From contig CAXTPP010000050.1 in the NCBI GenBank assembly GCA_964246185.1, forward strand, positions 1 through 24,677: DNA of 24,677 bases, given 5' to 3'. Below, piece by piece: positions 1 to 11,527 of the stretch. Position 1 is the first letter of the stretch, and each line of letters begins with the position of its first letter. This DNA comes from LMUY01 sp964246185 (lineage in GTDB: Bacteria; Pseudomonadota; Alphaproteobacteria; Acetobacterales; Acetobacteraceae). The notes below the pieces were generated by a model. That model was not told where the DNA came from and ran no database searches. It was given only the letters and a program-made list of their open reading frames with translations. The position numbers and the translations under genes are program-made.

Positions 1-85
1 AATCCGAGGAATCGCGACCGGCCTGGACCAAATCAACCATCTGACGACGAAATTCGGGCGAGTAAAGCGGACGAGTGCGGCGCAT
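1..85 (-). CDS. IS3-family transposase OrfA, N-terminus (cut by window edge)
   Basis: The first 28 codons read from an ATG at 85 downwards and run off the window. The residues MRRTRPLYSPEFRRQMVDLV match the helix-turn-helix start of IS3-family OrfA proteins, which bind the element ends and, fused to OrfB by frameshifting, catalyse transposition. A strong Shine-Dalgarno GGAGG lies at 93-97, seven bases before the ATG. Whether the element is intact cannot be judged from this fragment. The family call rests on recognising the N-terminal signature only. The gene sits inside the start of a second transposase (see 139-175). Confidence 0.82.
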   Translation of the reverse strand, partial: MRRTRPLYSPEFRRQMVDLVQAGRDSSD

Positions 86-138
86 TGGGAGACCTCCGGC
101 AAAAGCTTGAGGGGCTCCACCAAACCGGGGCAACTTCA
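1..138 (-). mobile_element. Left end of an IS3-family insertion sequence (partial)
   Basis: Read on the minus strand, the segment begins TGAAGTTGCCCCGG at 138, the TG-initial GC-rich terminus expected of IS3-type inverted repeats. The orfA start follows 53 bases further on. The boundary is inferred from the abrupt break in the IS481-type reading frame at 139. The other inverted repeat and any target-site duplication lie outside the window, so the exact edge is approximate. Confidence 0.6.
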
Positions 139-175
139 GTGTTGTTGCGGCGCATCCGTGGAGAACTTGGCCCAT
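139..175 (-). pseudogene. IS481-family transposase, first 12 codons, interrupted by the IS3-type element
   Basis: From an ATG at 175 the minus strand reads MGQVLHGCAATT. This closely matches the conserved opening of a group of IS481-like transposases that begin MGQVLHG...TTEAVRRAIQ. After codon 12 the frame runs into the terminus of the IS3-type element and the family resemblance stops. The remainder of the transposase must lie beyond the inserted element or be lost. The identification relies on 12 residues but is position-exact at the start codon. Confidence 0.6.
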
Positions 176-231
176 AGCGCTTCCTTCCATGCCGGGGAGA
201 AAACTGCACCATCAAAACCTGGGATCAAACA
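139..231 (-). mobile_element. Remnant left end of an IS481-type element
   Basis: This stretch carries the interrupted transposase start and about 55 bases of upstream sequence, ending TGTTTGATCCCAGG when read from 231 on the minus strand. A TG-starting terminus close to the transposase ATG fits this element type. The outer boundary is a guess from sequence style; the matching right end is outside the window. It abuts the 3' end of the SPFH gene, which stops at 261. Confidence 0.45.
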
Positions 232-260
232 TCTAAAGGTCACTCTCAAAATCGTTAATA

Positions 261-1454
261 TTACTTGAGTGCCGGCTCTTTCGTCAGGCTGCCCAGCACA
301 TCTGCGACGGCGGGTGACCAGAGCGACACCGAATTCGGCAGGTGATGGTCCCACGCCTCAAGGGCGTCCACCATCGCCTTGGCCTGTAGCTGTGGCAGCA
401 CCGGGGCTATCTTGACGCCCGTGTAGGCGTCGTTGACCGCCCGCTGGATGTCCTGGTCGAAGGTCCAGGTGCCCGCCCAGCCCATGTACTCCAGCGTTAT
501 CCCCCGGTCGGCCAGGAACTTGCCGGTTTCCTTGCTCACCTTGTCCATGATCTCGTTGGCGGCGGCGTTGGCCTCGTCGAAACCGCGCGAGCCGATCTCC
601 CGGCAGACCGCCGTATGGATCAAGCCGCGCCCTATGGTGTCCATCACCTGGGCGAGGCTGCGCCCGTAGTAGACGCTGGCGAAGATCACCTGCGGGTCCG
701 ACCGGTCGCCGACCGGGTTGTTGACCCCGAAGAAGTGCAGGAACTTGGCAGAGTTCGCCTCGGCCACCGACGTCGATATGCCGATCTCCGTGGTGATGTT
801 GATCCCTTCCTTGGTCTGGCACGGCGCGCTCTCGTCCTTGGCCGAAGTGCCGCGCTTGTCGCTCATCGTCCACTCCCGGTAATACGGCGCGCGGTCGACG
901 ATGATCATGCGGCCCGTGGGCACGTAGGAGTCGAACCCGATCCAGCCGCCGGTGTTGGTCAGCTTGGCGTGCGGGATGACGAACCGCGTCAACGCGATCT
1001 TGTTGGCCTGGTAATAGGACTCCGAGTCCATGCTGACCTGGCTGTCCTTGTTGCCGCCCGTTTCCGGTATCCAGAACGCGCTCTCGTTGGGCATGATGCT
1101 GACGGCTTCCGTCTTGTCCGCCGTGCTGAAGTAGGCTCGGGCGGGCGTCGTCGCAGTTGCCGCGATCAGGACCAGGATCGCCGCCGCCGGACCCGGCTTC
1201 CGGCGGGCCGCCAGGCCGATCCAGATGACGGCGACCGCCGCCAGGGCGGCCAGGTCCAGCCACCAGGGGAGACGATTCATGGCGCTCGTCCCTGCCGCGT
1301 AGGCCAGCGCCGCTGCGTCGGTGTGGGCGAACTGCAATCCTGCCAGGTCAGCCGAAGCGATGGTCCGCACTGATCCCGACCCGATCAGGCCGCCGCCGAA
1401 CCACGCCGCCGTCAGGACCAGGGCCGTCAGCGCCAGTTTGCTCGTCGTGTTCAT
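261..1454 (-). CDS. SPFH/band-7 domain membrane protein
   Basis: A 397-residue protein of the SPFH (stomatin/prohibitin/flotillin/HflK) superfamily, membrane scaffolds or protease regulators in general; its specific role is unknown. Residues 6-26 and 64-84 are hydrophobic helices, and a third segment at 88-104 ends TPARA-YF, which resembles a signal-peptidase site. The SPFH region follows from about 119: the PNESAFWIPETG start, the VDRAPYYREW strand, a tract with TKEGINITTEIGIS, and a C-terminal helix with FLADRGITLEYMGW. The ATG at 1454 is preferred because GGAG sits six bases upstream; an ATG at 1460 would touch the GGAG directly. An IS remnant lies immediately downstream and a dispersed repeat upstream, so this looks like an accessory gene. 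Subfamily is not assigned. Confidence 0.75.
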   Translation of the reverse strand: MNTTSKLALTALVLTAAWFGGGLIGSGSVRTIASADLAGLQFAHTDAAALAYAAGTSAMNRLPWWLDLAALAAVAVIWIGLAARRKPGPAAAILVLIAATATTPARAYFSTADKTEAVSIMPNESAFWIPETGGNKDSQVSMDSESYYQANKIALTRFVIPHAKLTNTGGWIGFDSYVPTGRMIIVDRAPYYREWTMSDKRGTSAKDESAPCQTKEGINITTEIGISTSVAEANSAKFLHFFGVNNPVGDRSDPQVIFASVYYGRSLAQVMDTIGRGLIHTAVCREIGSRGFDEANAAANEIMDKVSKETGKFLADRGITLEYMGWAGTWTFDQDIQRAVNDAYTGVKIAPVLPQLQAKAMVDALEAWDHHLPNSVSLWSPAVADVLGSLTKEPALK

Positions 1455-1494
1455 CGACATCTCCGATGAGGGTTTTGCATCATACCAACGGCTC

Positions 1495-1638
1495 TTGAGG
1501 GTGACCATAAGCGGGCAAGGCCAGAGGCTCTGCCTCTGGACTCCGCCAAAGGCAGAGCCTTTGTAATCCTTGTTCTTCAGTAAAACGGTTTTCAAAGGCC
1601 TCAGGCCCTTGGCGGGTCTGGACAGAGTCCAGCCTTGG
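1495..1638. repeat. Dispersed structured intergenic repeat, copy A
   Basis: About 140 bases that recur at 16071-16210 in the same orientation, with a well-conserved core of about 117 bases (1522-1638). The core holds a 10-bp inverted repeat, GGCTCTGCCT (1526-1535) with AGGCAGAGCC (1550-1559), then an imperfect AAGGCCT/AGGCCCTT pair and CTGGAC-AGA-GTCCAG near 1618-1632. No reading frame is convincing. It sits between the 3' end of the GST gene and the 5' end of the SPFH gene. It could form successive RNA hairpins and might serve as a terminator or RNA-processing site, though no T-tract follows. Confidence 0.8.
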
Positions 1639-1644
1639 CTATCG

Positions 1645-2313
1645 TCAAAAGTCCAGGTCTGCGTAGTGCTCGGGCGGGATGACGCCGGAGATGCGATCGG
1701 CCAGGATCGCGCGGAACGAGGGGCGGGACTTCATGCGCGCATACCAGTCCTTGGCCGGCTGGTTCACCGACCAATCGACGTCGCCGCAGAAATCCAGGGT
1801 CGAGAGGTGGGCGGCAGCGGCCATGTCAACCAGCGAGATCGCGTTGCCGCCAAGCCATTTCCGTGTCTCCGCCAACCAGCCGATGTAGCCCAGATGGGTC
1901 TTCAGGTTGAGGAACCCCAATCGCAGGGCGGAGGCATCCGGCTGTCCGGCGCCTGACATGCGCTTGATGATCTTCTCGCCGTAGAGATGCCGGGTCACCT
2001 CCTGCGCGAACTTGCCGTCCAGCCAAGCCACCAGGCGGCGCACCTCCACCCGCTCCGCCAGCGTGTGGCCCAGCAACGGCGTGTCCGGGTAAGCTTCCTC
2101 CAGGTACTCGCAGATCACGCCGGAGTCGGGGACCGCCAGCCCGTTCTCGTCCACCAGCGTGGGCACGGTGCCGGATGGGTTGATCTCGAGGTATTCCCGC
2201 CGTCGATCCCATGGCTTCTCGACCCGCAATTCGAAGGCCATGCGCTTCTCCGCAAGCGCCAAGCGGACTTTGCGGGAGTATGGCGAGAGCGGCAGGTGGT
2301 AGAGCAAGCGCAT
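1645..2313 (-). CDS. Glutathione S-transferase family protein
   Basis: A 222-residue cytosolic protein with GST layout. The N-terminal thioredoxin-like domain (about 1-80) starts LLYHLPLSPYSRKVRLAL, has the cis-proline glutathione-binding loop GTVPTL, and the DSGVICEYLE segment that normally contacts the gamma-glutamyl group. The all-alpha C-terminal domain (about 90-222) contains the SLVDMAAAAHLSTLDF helix with its capping Ser/Asp. GSTs conjugate glutathione to electrophiles or reduce peroxides; the substrate cannot be inferred. It lies 70 bases downstream of gltB on the same strand and may be co-transcribed, although a perfect hairpin covers the end of gltB. Start ATG at 2313. Confidence 0.9.
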   Translation of the reverse strand: MRLLYHLPLSPYSRKVRLALAEKRMAFELRVEKPWDRRREYLEINPSGTVPTLVDENGLAVPDSGVICEYLEEAYPDTPLLGHTLAERVEVRRLVAWLDGKFAQEVTRHLYGEKIIKRMSGAGQPDASALRLGFLNLKTHLGYIGWLAETRKWLGGNAISLVDMAAAAHLSTLDFCGDVDWSVNQPAKDWYARMKSRPSFRAILADRISGVIPPEHYADLDF

Positions 2314-2364
2314 GGGCCGGCGTTATGCCACCCGACCCAAGTCGCGCCAATCCGACCCGCAAGC

Positions 2365-2383
2365 AGCGCCGGGCTGGCGGAAG

Positions 2384-2397
<14 letters not shown>
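2365..2397 (-). other. Perfect 11-bp inverted repeat across the gltB stop codon
   Basis: AGCGCCGGGCT (2365-2375) and AGCCCGGCGCT (2387-2397) are exact reverse complements around an 11-base loop. The loop carries the gltB TAG stop (2384-2386 on the minus strand) and one arm encodes its last residues. The GC-rich stem would be very stable in RNA. No U-tract follows in the gltB direction, so it is not a canonical intrinsic terminator; mRNA 3'-end protection or attenuation before the GST gene is possible. Confidence 0.6.
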
Positions 2398-6892
<4,495 letters not shown>

Positions 6893-6913
6893 GTCACAGC
6901 TCCACTCGTTTCT

Positions 6914-6945
6914 GACTCCCTCTCCCGCCTGTGGGCGAGGGAGTC
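6914..6945. other. Hairpin in the gltD-gltB intergenic gap
   Basis: GACTCCCTCTCCC and GGGCGAGGGAGTC can pair at 12 of 13 positions around a six-base loop, GCCTGT. It occupies most of the 59-base gap between gltD and gltB. No T-run follows on the minus strand, so partial attenuation, RNA processing that sets the GltD:GltB ratio, or an inserted REP-like palindrome are all possible. Confidence 0.6.
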
Positions 6946-6951
6946 GACGGA

Positions 6952-8382
6952 TTATTCCGCGGCGAGGGCCATCGCTGAGCGCTGCATGTGGTCGTGCATC
7001 CGCGCCGCCGCGTCCCGGCCATCCTTGATCGCCCACACCACCAGGCTCGCCCCGCGCACGATGTCGCCGGCGCCGAACACGCCTGGAAGCGTCGTCATCT
7101 GGGTGCGGTGGTCCACCGCCAGCGTGCCCCAGCGGCTCACCTCCAGCCCTTCCACGCCCCACAGCTGCGGCAGCGCCTCTGGGTCGAAGCCGAGCGCTTT
7201 GATGACCAGGTCCGCTTCGACGGTGAACCGCTCGCCCGAGTTCTCCACCGACTGGCGGCCGGAGGCGTCCGGCATGCCGAGCCGCATCCGCTGCACCCGC
7301 ACGCCGGTCACATGACCGTCGCCCAGGAACGCCTCGGGGGCGGACAGCCAGGCGAACTCGACACCTTCCTCCTGCGCGTTCTTCACCTCGCGCATGGAGC
7401 CGGGCATGTTGGCCTGGTCACGCCGGTAGAGGCACTTCACCGAGGCCGCGCCCTGCCGCACCGCGGTGCGCACGCAGTCCATCGCCGTGTCGCCGCCGCC
7501 GATCACCACGACGTGCTTGCCATCGGCGTTCAGCGCGCCGCTGTCGAAGGCGGGCACGCTGTCGCCGAGGCCCTGGCGATTAGAGGCGGTGAGGAAATCG
7601 AGCGCCGGCACGATGCCGTCCAGGCCCGCGCCGGGTCCGCCGATGTCGCGCGCCTTGTACACGCCGGTGGCGATGAGGATGCTGTCGTGCCGGGCGCGCA
7701 AATCGGCCCAGTCCAAGCCTTCTCCCACGCCCTGGCCGAGGTGGAATTGGATGCCGCCCTCTTCCAGCAGCCGCCAGCGGCGCAGCACGATCTCCTTCTC
7801 CAGCTTGAAGCCGGGGATGCCGTAGATCATCAGCCCGCCGACTCGGTCATGCCGGTCGTACACGTGCACCTGGTAACCCTTGGCGCGCAGCATCTCCGCC
7901 GCGGCTAGCCCGCCGGGGCCTGCGCCGACGATGCCGACCGACTGCGGCCGTTCCTGCCGGGGGCGCAGCGGCTTGACCCAGCCTTCGGCGAAGGCGGTGT
8001 CGGTGATGTGACGCTCGACGGCGCCGATAGTGACGCTCTCGAAGTCTTTCTCGATGACGCAGTTGCCCTCGCACAGGCGGTCCTGCGGGCAGATGCGGCC
8101 GCAAATCTCCGGGAAGTTGTTGGTGGCGGAGCTGACCTCGTACGCCTCCTGCAAGCGCCCTTCGGCGGTCAGCTTCAGCCAGTCCGGGATGTTGTTCGAG
8201 AGCGGGCAGTGGATGGAGCAGAACGGGATGCCGCACTGGCTGCACCGGCTGGCTTGGGCGCTGGCGGCGGCCGGGTCGAACCGGCGGTAGATCTCGCCGA
8301 AATCCTCGCGGCGCTCCGGCGCGGCCCGCTTGTCTGGGGTTTGCTGCGGCAGCCGGACGAATTGCAACATGCGGTCAGCCAA
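6952..8382 (-). CDS. gltD: Glutamate synthase (NADPH) small (beta) subunit
   Basis: A 476-residue flavoprotein that takes electrons from NADPH through FAD and 4Fe-4S clusters to GltB. Two cysteine sets for the clusters are visible: Cys47, 50, 55, 59 and Cys94, 98, 104, 108. The FAD-binding fold begins VGIVGAGPGGLAAAEML (149-165), the NADPH site is VVIGGGDTAMDC, and the C-terminal GVFGAGDIVRGASLVVWAIKDGR completes the flavin site. The likely start is TTG at 8382 with GGGGGAG about seven bases upstream; an in-frame ATG at 8370 is the alternative. It is the first gene of a gltD-gltB operon, reversed relative to the enterobacterial gltB-gltD order. Confidence 0.95.
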   Translation of the reverse strand: MADRMLQFVRLPQQTPDKRAAPERREDFGEIYRRFDPAAASAQASRCSQCGIPFCSIHCPLSNNIPDWLKLTAEGRLQEAYEVSSATNNFPEICGRICPQDRLCEGNCVIEKDFESVTIGAVERHITDTAFAEGWVKPLRPRQERPQSVGIVGAGPGGLAAAEMLRAKGYQVHVYDRHDRVGGLMIYGIPGFKLEKEIVLRRWRLLEEGGIQFHLGQGVGEGLDWADLRARHDSILIATGVYKARDIGGPGAGLDGIVPALDFLTASNRQGLGDSVPAFDSGALNADGKHVVVIGGGDTAMDCVRTAVRQGAASVKCLYRRDQANMPGSMREVKNAQEEGVEFAWLSAPEAFLGDGHVTGVRVQRMRLGMPDASGRQSVENSGERFTVEADLVIKALGFDPEALPQLWGVEGLEVSRWGTLAVDHRTQMTTLPGVFGAGDIVRGASLVVWAIKDGRDAAARMHDHMQRSAMALAAE

Positions 8383-8466
8383 AGCTTTGCTCCCCCAGCA
8401 TCACCTATTCGGGAGCGATATAAGGCGGCCCTGCAGCGATGACGAGGGAAAATTGCAAGAAACGAC

Positions 8467-8494
8467 AGCTTATATGCCATTTATTTTCAGGCAA
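8467..8494 (-). promoter_or_regulatory. Candidate sigma-70-type promoter for gltD-gltB
   Basis: In the unusually AT-rich part of the 171-base gap upstream of gltD the minus strand reads TTGCCT, 16 bases, TAAGCT. It is the best -35/-10 pair I could see, but the match is moderate and it would give a leader of roughly 80 bases. No clear NtrC or sigma-54 site was found in the gap. Confidence 0.25.
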
Positions 8495-8553
8495 ATCGGC
8501 TTGCTGAGGGTTTGGCTTGCGCAGACGGCTTCTGAAGGGCCGAATCGGTTCTA

Positions 8554-9504
8554 TTAGGTGGGCACTCGCTCCAACTTTCCCCCGCCAGGCCGGTAGCGGT
8601 CTATGTACTCAGGCACCACAAGCTCGACTGGCGTGGCTGCGATGCCCAGTTCCGCCAGGCCCGGCATGCCGGGCGACACGACGTTGTCACGCGATAGCAG
8701 CAGCAACTGGTCGCGGGTGAACGGCTTGGTCGGCAGCTTCTCGGCCAGGCCCGCTTGCAGCCGGGCCAGCCCAAGCGGGATGTCCAGCAGCAGCCGCCTG
8801 CGCCGGGTCTCCTTGAGGATGTAAGCCAGGATTTCGCGAAACGCCCAGACCGCGGGGCCGCCGAGTTCGTAGGTTTTGCCGGCAGCGTCCAAGCCGGTCA
8901 GCCCGGCCATCACCGCATCCGCCACGTCGCCCACATAGACGGGCTGCATCTTGGTGTCCCCGGCGATGACCGGCATCACGGGCGAGAACTGCGCCAGGGC
9001 GGCGAAGCGGTTGAAGAACTTGTCCTCTGCGCCGAACACCAGGGAGGGCCGCAGGATCGTGGCGGCCGGCATCGCCGCCTTTACCGCCGCCTCCCCCGCC
9101 GCCTTGGTCTGCGCGTACACGCTCGGGCTGTTGGCGTCGGCGCCGATGGCCGACACCTGCACCATGCGGGCCACGCCGGCGGCGGCGGCCTTGGCGGCGA
9201 TGCGCCCCGCGCCTTCCGCCTGGATGCGGTGGAAGTCGCCGGGGCGGCGCTCGGCCAGGATGCCGACCAGGTTGACCACCAGCTCGGCGCCGTCCACCGC
9301 CTGCGCCACCGTCGCGTCCTGGCCCAGGGAGGCGAACATCGGCACGATCTGCCCCACCCGGCCCATCGGCCGCAGGAACATGGCGCTCTCCGGGTCCCGC
9401 ACGGCGACCCGCGTGATGTAGCCGGCCGAGGCCAGCCGCTGGACGACGTAGCGGCCCAGGAAGCCCGATCCGCCGAACACGGTCGCCACGTTGCGCACTG
9501 CCAT
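8554..9504 (-). CDS. NAD(P)-binding protein of the complex I NDUFA9 / atypical SDR family
   Basis: A 316-residue extended short-chain dehydrogenase-like protein. The Rossmann glycine motif is at the start (VFGGSGFLGRYVVQRL), followed by a VNLVGIL strand and YAQTKAAGEAAV, which supplies the Tyr-x-x-x-Lys pair. The ILRPSLVFGAEDKFFNRFA segment is typical of the bacterial NDUFA9-like group. In mitochondria NDUFA9 is a complex I accessory subunit; the role of bacterial members is unsettled (quinone biosynthesis or sugar-nucleotide chemistry have been suggested). The ATG at 9504 has AGGG six to seven bases upstream and starts just before the dinucleotide fold. It lies downstream of, and divergent from, the tRNA-Leu. 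Confidence 0.85.
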   Translation of the reverse strand: MAVRNVATVFGGSGFLGRYVVQRLASAGYITRVAVRDPESAMFLRPMGRVGQIVPMFASLGQDATVAQAVDGAELVVNLVGILAERRPGDFHRIQAEGAGRIAAKAAAAGVARMVQVSAIGADANSPSVYAQTKAAGEAAVKAAMPAATILRPSLVFGAEDKFFNRFAALAQFSPVMPVIAGDTKMQPVYVGDVADAVMAGLTGLDAAGKTYELGGPAVWAFREILAYILKETRRRRLLLDIPLGLARLQAGLAEKLPTKPFTRDQLLLLSRDNVVSPGMPGLAELGIAATPVELVVPEYIDRYRPGGGKLERVPT

Positions 9505-9606
9505 ACCAAGCCCTTTGTCTCGCTGCCTTCCCAATATGCGGCGGATGGCCCGACCTCAAGCGCCCAACCTTGAGCGCCCGGCCTTGAACGCGGGTGGGCC
9601 GAAGCA

Positions 9607-9635
9607 TTGACGTGCGGGGGCCTGCCCGCTACATC
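9607..9635 (+). promoter_or_regulatory. Sigma-70 promoter of tRNA-Leu
   Basis: TTGACG (9607-9612), a 17-base spacer and TACATC (9630-9635) make a strong housekeeping-type promoter. Transcription would start near 9642, about 20 bases before the mature tRNA. The GC-rich spacer itself contains GCGGG/CCCGC arms. Confidence 0.7.
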
Positions 9636-9661
9636 GCCGCTCCACCGCACGCCGAGTGCAT

Positions 9662-9748
9662 GCCCAGGTGGCGGAATTGGTAGACGCGCAGGTTTCAGGT
9701 ACCTGTGTCCGAAAGGACGTGAAAGTTCGAGTCTTTTCCTGGGCACCA
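9662..9748 (+). tRNA. tRNA-Leu (anticodon CAG)
   Basis: An 87-base class II tRNA. The acceptor stem GCCCAGG (9662-9668) pairs with CCTGGGC (9738-9744), and ACCA is encoded at 9745-9748. The D arm has GCGGAATTGGTAGACGC. The anticodon stem CAGGT/ACCTG encloses TTCAGGT with anticodon CAG at 9696-9698. A long variable arm GTCC-GAAA-GGAC, typical of leucine tRNAs, precedes the T arm with TTCGAGT. It decodes CUG, the dominant leucine codon in this GC-rich genome. No integrase or attachment-site duplication is visible beside it. Confidence 0.97.
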
Positions 9749-9802
9749 CCCGCCAATCGGTCCGGACAACCGAAGGCGCATCTAGCGTGACATCACATGA
9801 GG

Positions 9803-9818
9803 CGTCACTGACGTGACG
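9803..9818 (+). promoter_or_regulatory. Small hairpin covering the rnd start codon
   Basis: CGTCAC (9803-9808), TGAC loop, GTGACG (9813-9818) forms a perfect 6-bp stem whose 3' arm contains the GTG start codon of the exonuclease gene. It could reduce translation initiation. It may also be chance in GC-rich sequence. Confidence 0.35.
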
Positions 9819-10463
9819 ACGCAATTCCAGGCCAACGCGACCATCCACCTGCACAAGGACGACCTGCCGGACGGGCTCGATCTCGGCCCCGCCGTCGCCG
9901 TGGACACGGAGGCGATGGGGCTGAACTGGCATCGCGACCGGCTCTGCCTGGTGCAGCTGTCCAGCGGCGACGGCACGGCCCACCTCGTGCAGGTCGTGCC
10001 CCGCTCGCTCGGCGGCATAGGGTCCGACTGCCCCAACCTGAAGCGGCTTCTGTCAGACCCGTCCGTGGTCAAGCTGATGCACTTCGCCCGCTTCGACGTG
10101 GGCCTGCTGCAGCATGCGCTCGGCATCCCGGTCGGCCCGATACGCTGCACCAAGATCGCGGCTAAGCTGGTCCGCACCTTCACCGACCGTCACGGCCTGC
10201 GGGATTTGTGCCGCGAGCTGCTCGGCGTGGAGATCAGCAAGCAGCAGCAGACCTCCGACTGGGGCGCCGTTGACCTTACCTCCGAGCAGCTGGCCTATGC
10301 GGCGTCCGACGTGCTGCACCTGCACGCGCTATGGGCCAAGCTGGAGGCTTTGCTCGTGCGGGAAGGCCGGCTGGCCCTGGCCGAAGCCTGTTTCAGCTTC
10401 TTGCCGGCCCGCACGCTGCTCGACGCACTCGGATATGATGAGCAAGACATCTTCTCACATTAA
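9813..10463 (+). CDS. rnd: RNase D-type 3'-5' exonuclease (DEDDy, no HRDC domain)
   Basis: A 216-residue single-domain exonuclease of the DnaQ/RNase D fold, expected to trim RNA 3' ends such as tRNA precursors. The DEDDy residues are visible: Asp31 and Glu33 in VAVDTEAMG, Asp95 in HFARFDVGLL, and Tyr162 with Asp166 in YAASDVLHLHALW. E. coli RNase D is about 375 residues with two HRDC domains. This protein lacks them, as is usual for the short alphaproteobacterial form, so the symbol denotes family rather than strict orthology. The start is GTG at 9813 with GAGG about ten bases upstream. It lies 64 bases after tRNA-Leu and 86 bases before kdsD. Confidence 0.88.
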   Translation: MTTQFQANATIHLHKDDLPDGLDLGPAVAVDTEAMGLNWHRDRLCLVQLSSGDGTAHLVQVVPRSLGGIGSDCPNLKRLLSDPSVVKLMHFARFDVGLLQHALGIPVGPIRCTKIAAKLVRTFTDRHGLRDLCRELLGVEISKQQQTSDWGAVDLTSEQLAYAASDVLHLHALWAKLEALLVREGRLALAEACFSFLPARTLLDALGYDEQDIFSH

Positions 10464-10467
10464 TTCT

Positions 10468-10483
10468 TGGCATGGTTTTTGAA
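10468..10483 (+). promoter_or_regulatory. Weak sigma-54-like motif upstream of kdsD-lpt-rpoN
   Basis: TGGCATGGTTTTTGAA resembles the -24/-12 consensus TGGCACG-N4-TTGCA but carries GA where the nearly invariant -12 GC should be. It lies 67 bases before kdsD in the only sizeable gap ahead of the block ending in rpoN, where autoregulation would make sense. The -12 mismatch makes it doubtful. Confidence 0.2.
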
Positions 10484-10549
10484 CAACACAGCGGGCCGCG
10501 CTCACTGTTTCATTGACCCGGCCTGGGCTGCTGGCCATACCATGGGCCT

Positions 10550-11527
10550 ATGAGCGTCGCCGTATCGGCTGCCACTGGCCTTGATGTCGCCCGCTCCGTG
10601 CTCGGCACGGAGGCGGCGGGGTTACGCGCCCTGGCCGCCTCGCTGGATGCCTCGTTCGACCGTGCCATTGCCCTGCTCGCCGGATGCGGCGGGCGGATCG
10701 TGGTGTCCGGCATGGGCAAGTCCGGCCACGTGGCGCGCAAGGTCGCCGCCACCTTGGCTTCCACCGGCAGCCCGGCGATCTTCGTCCATCCGGCGGAGGC
10801 GTCGCATGGGGATCTCGGCATGGTGCAGCCGGGCGACGCGCTGGTGCTGTTCTCCAATGGCGGCGAGACGACCGAGCTGGCGGACCTGGTGGCGCACGCC
10901 CGCCGGTTCGGCCTGCCGCTGGTCGCCGTCACGGCGCGTGCCGGGTCCACCCTGGCGCTGGCCGCGGACGTCGTGCTGCTGCTGCCGGCGGCGCCCGAGG
11001 CGTGCGCCATCACCTCCGCCCCCACCACCAGCACCGCCATGCAGATGGCGCTGGGCGACGCGCTGGCCGTCGTGCTGCTAACCCGGCGCGGCTTCACCTC
11101 GACCGACTTCCACGTGCTGCATCCCGGCGGACGGCTCGGCGCGCAGCTGCGTCGGGTGCGGGAGCTGATGCATGAGGGCGACGCGGTGCCGCTGGCCGGC
11201 CCGGGCATGCCCATGCGGCAGGCGCTGCTGCTGATGACGGGCAAAGGCTTCGGCTGCGTCGGCGTGGTCGAGGGCGGCCGGCTGGCGGGCATCGTGACCG
11301 ACGGCGACCTGCGCCGCGCCATGGGGCCGGATTTGCTGGATCAGCCGGTGCGCGCGGTGATGACGGCCAACCCGCGCACCATCCGGCCGGACGCGCTGGC
11401 GGCGGACGCGCTGCGGGCGATGAACATGGATGCGCGGCGCATCACCAGCCTATTCGTGACCGACGCCGCCGGGTCGCCCATCGGCATCCTGCACGTCCAT
11501 GACCTGCTGCGGGCGGGCGTGGCATGA
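10550..11527 (+). CDS. kdsD: D-arabinose 5-phosphate isomerase
   Basis: A 325-residue cytosolic KdsD/KpsF/GutQ-family enzyme. It interconverts ribulose 5-phosphate and arabinose 5-phosphate, the first step towards the KDO sugar of LPS. The SIS domain (about 40-175) contains VVSGMGKSGHVARKVAATLASTG and APTTSTAMQMALGDALAV, the family hallmarks. A pair of CBS domains follows (about 205-325; GIVTDGDLRRAM and GILHVHDLLRAG). The start ATG at 10550 gives normal length. Its stop overlaps the lptC start as ATGA, so translation is probably coupled. kdsC, which follows kdsD in E. coli, is absent here. Confidence 0.94.
   Translation: MSVAVSAATGLDVARSVLGTEAAGLRALAASLDASFDRAIALLAGCGGRIVVSGMGKSGHVARKVAATLASTGSPAIFVHPAEASHGDLGMVQPGDALVLFSNGGETTELADLVAHARRFGLPLVAVTARAGSTLALAADVVLLLPAAPEACAITSAPTTSTAMQMALGDALAVVLLTRRGFTSTDFHVLHPGGRLGAQLRRVRELMHEGDAVPLAGPGMPMRQALLLMTGKGFGCVGVVEGGRLAGIVTDGDLRRAMGPDLLDQPVRAVMTANPRTIRPDALAADALRAMNMDARRITSLFVTDAAGSPIGILHVHDLLRAGVA

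Noticed and set aside
6893..7162. An extended gltB start upstream of 6892
   Set aside because: The extension overlaps gltD, is low complexity, and would lengthen the short propeptide that precedes the catalytic Cys27; the ATG at 6892 has a well-spaced GGAG.
9662..9748. tRNA-Leu as an integration site of a genomic island
   Set aside because: No integrase is adjacent, no partial duplicate of the tRNA 3' end is visible in the window, and the genes on both sides are core genes.
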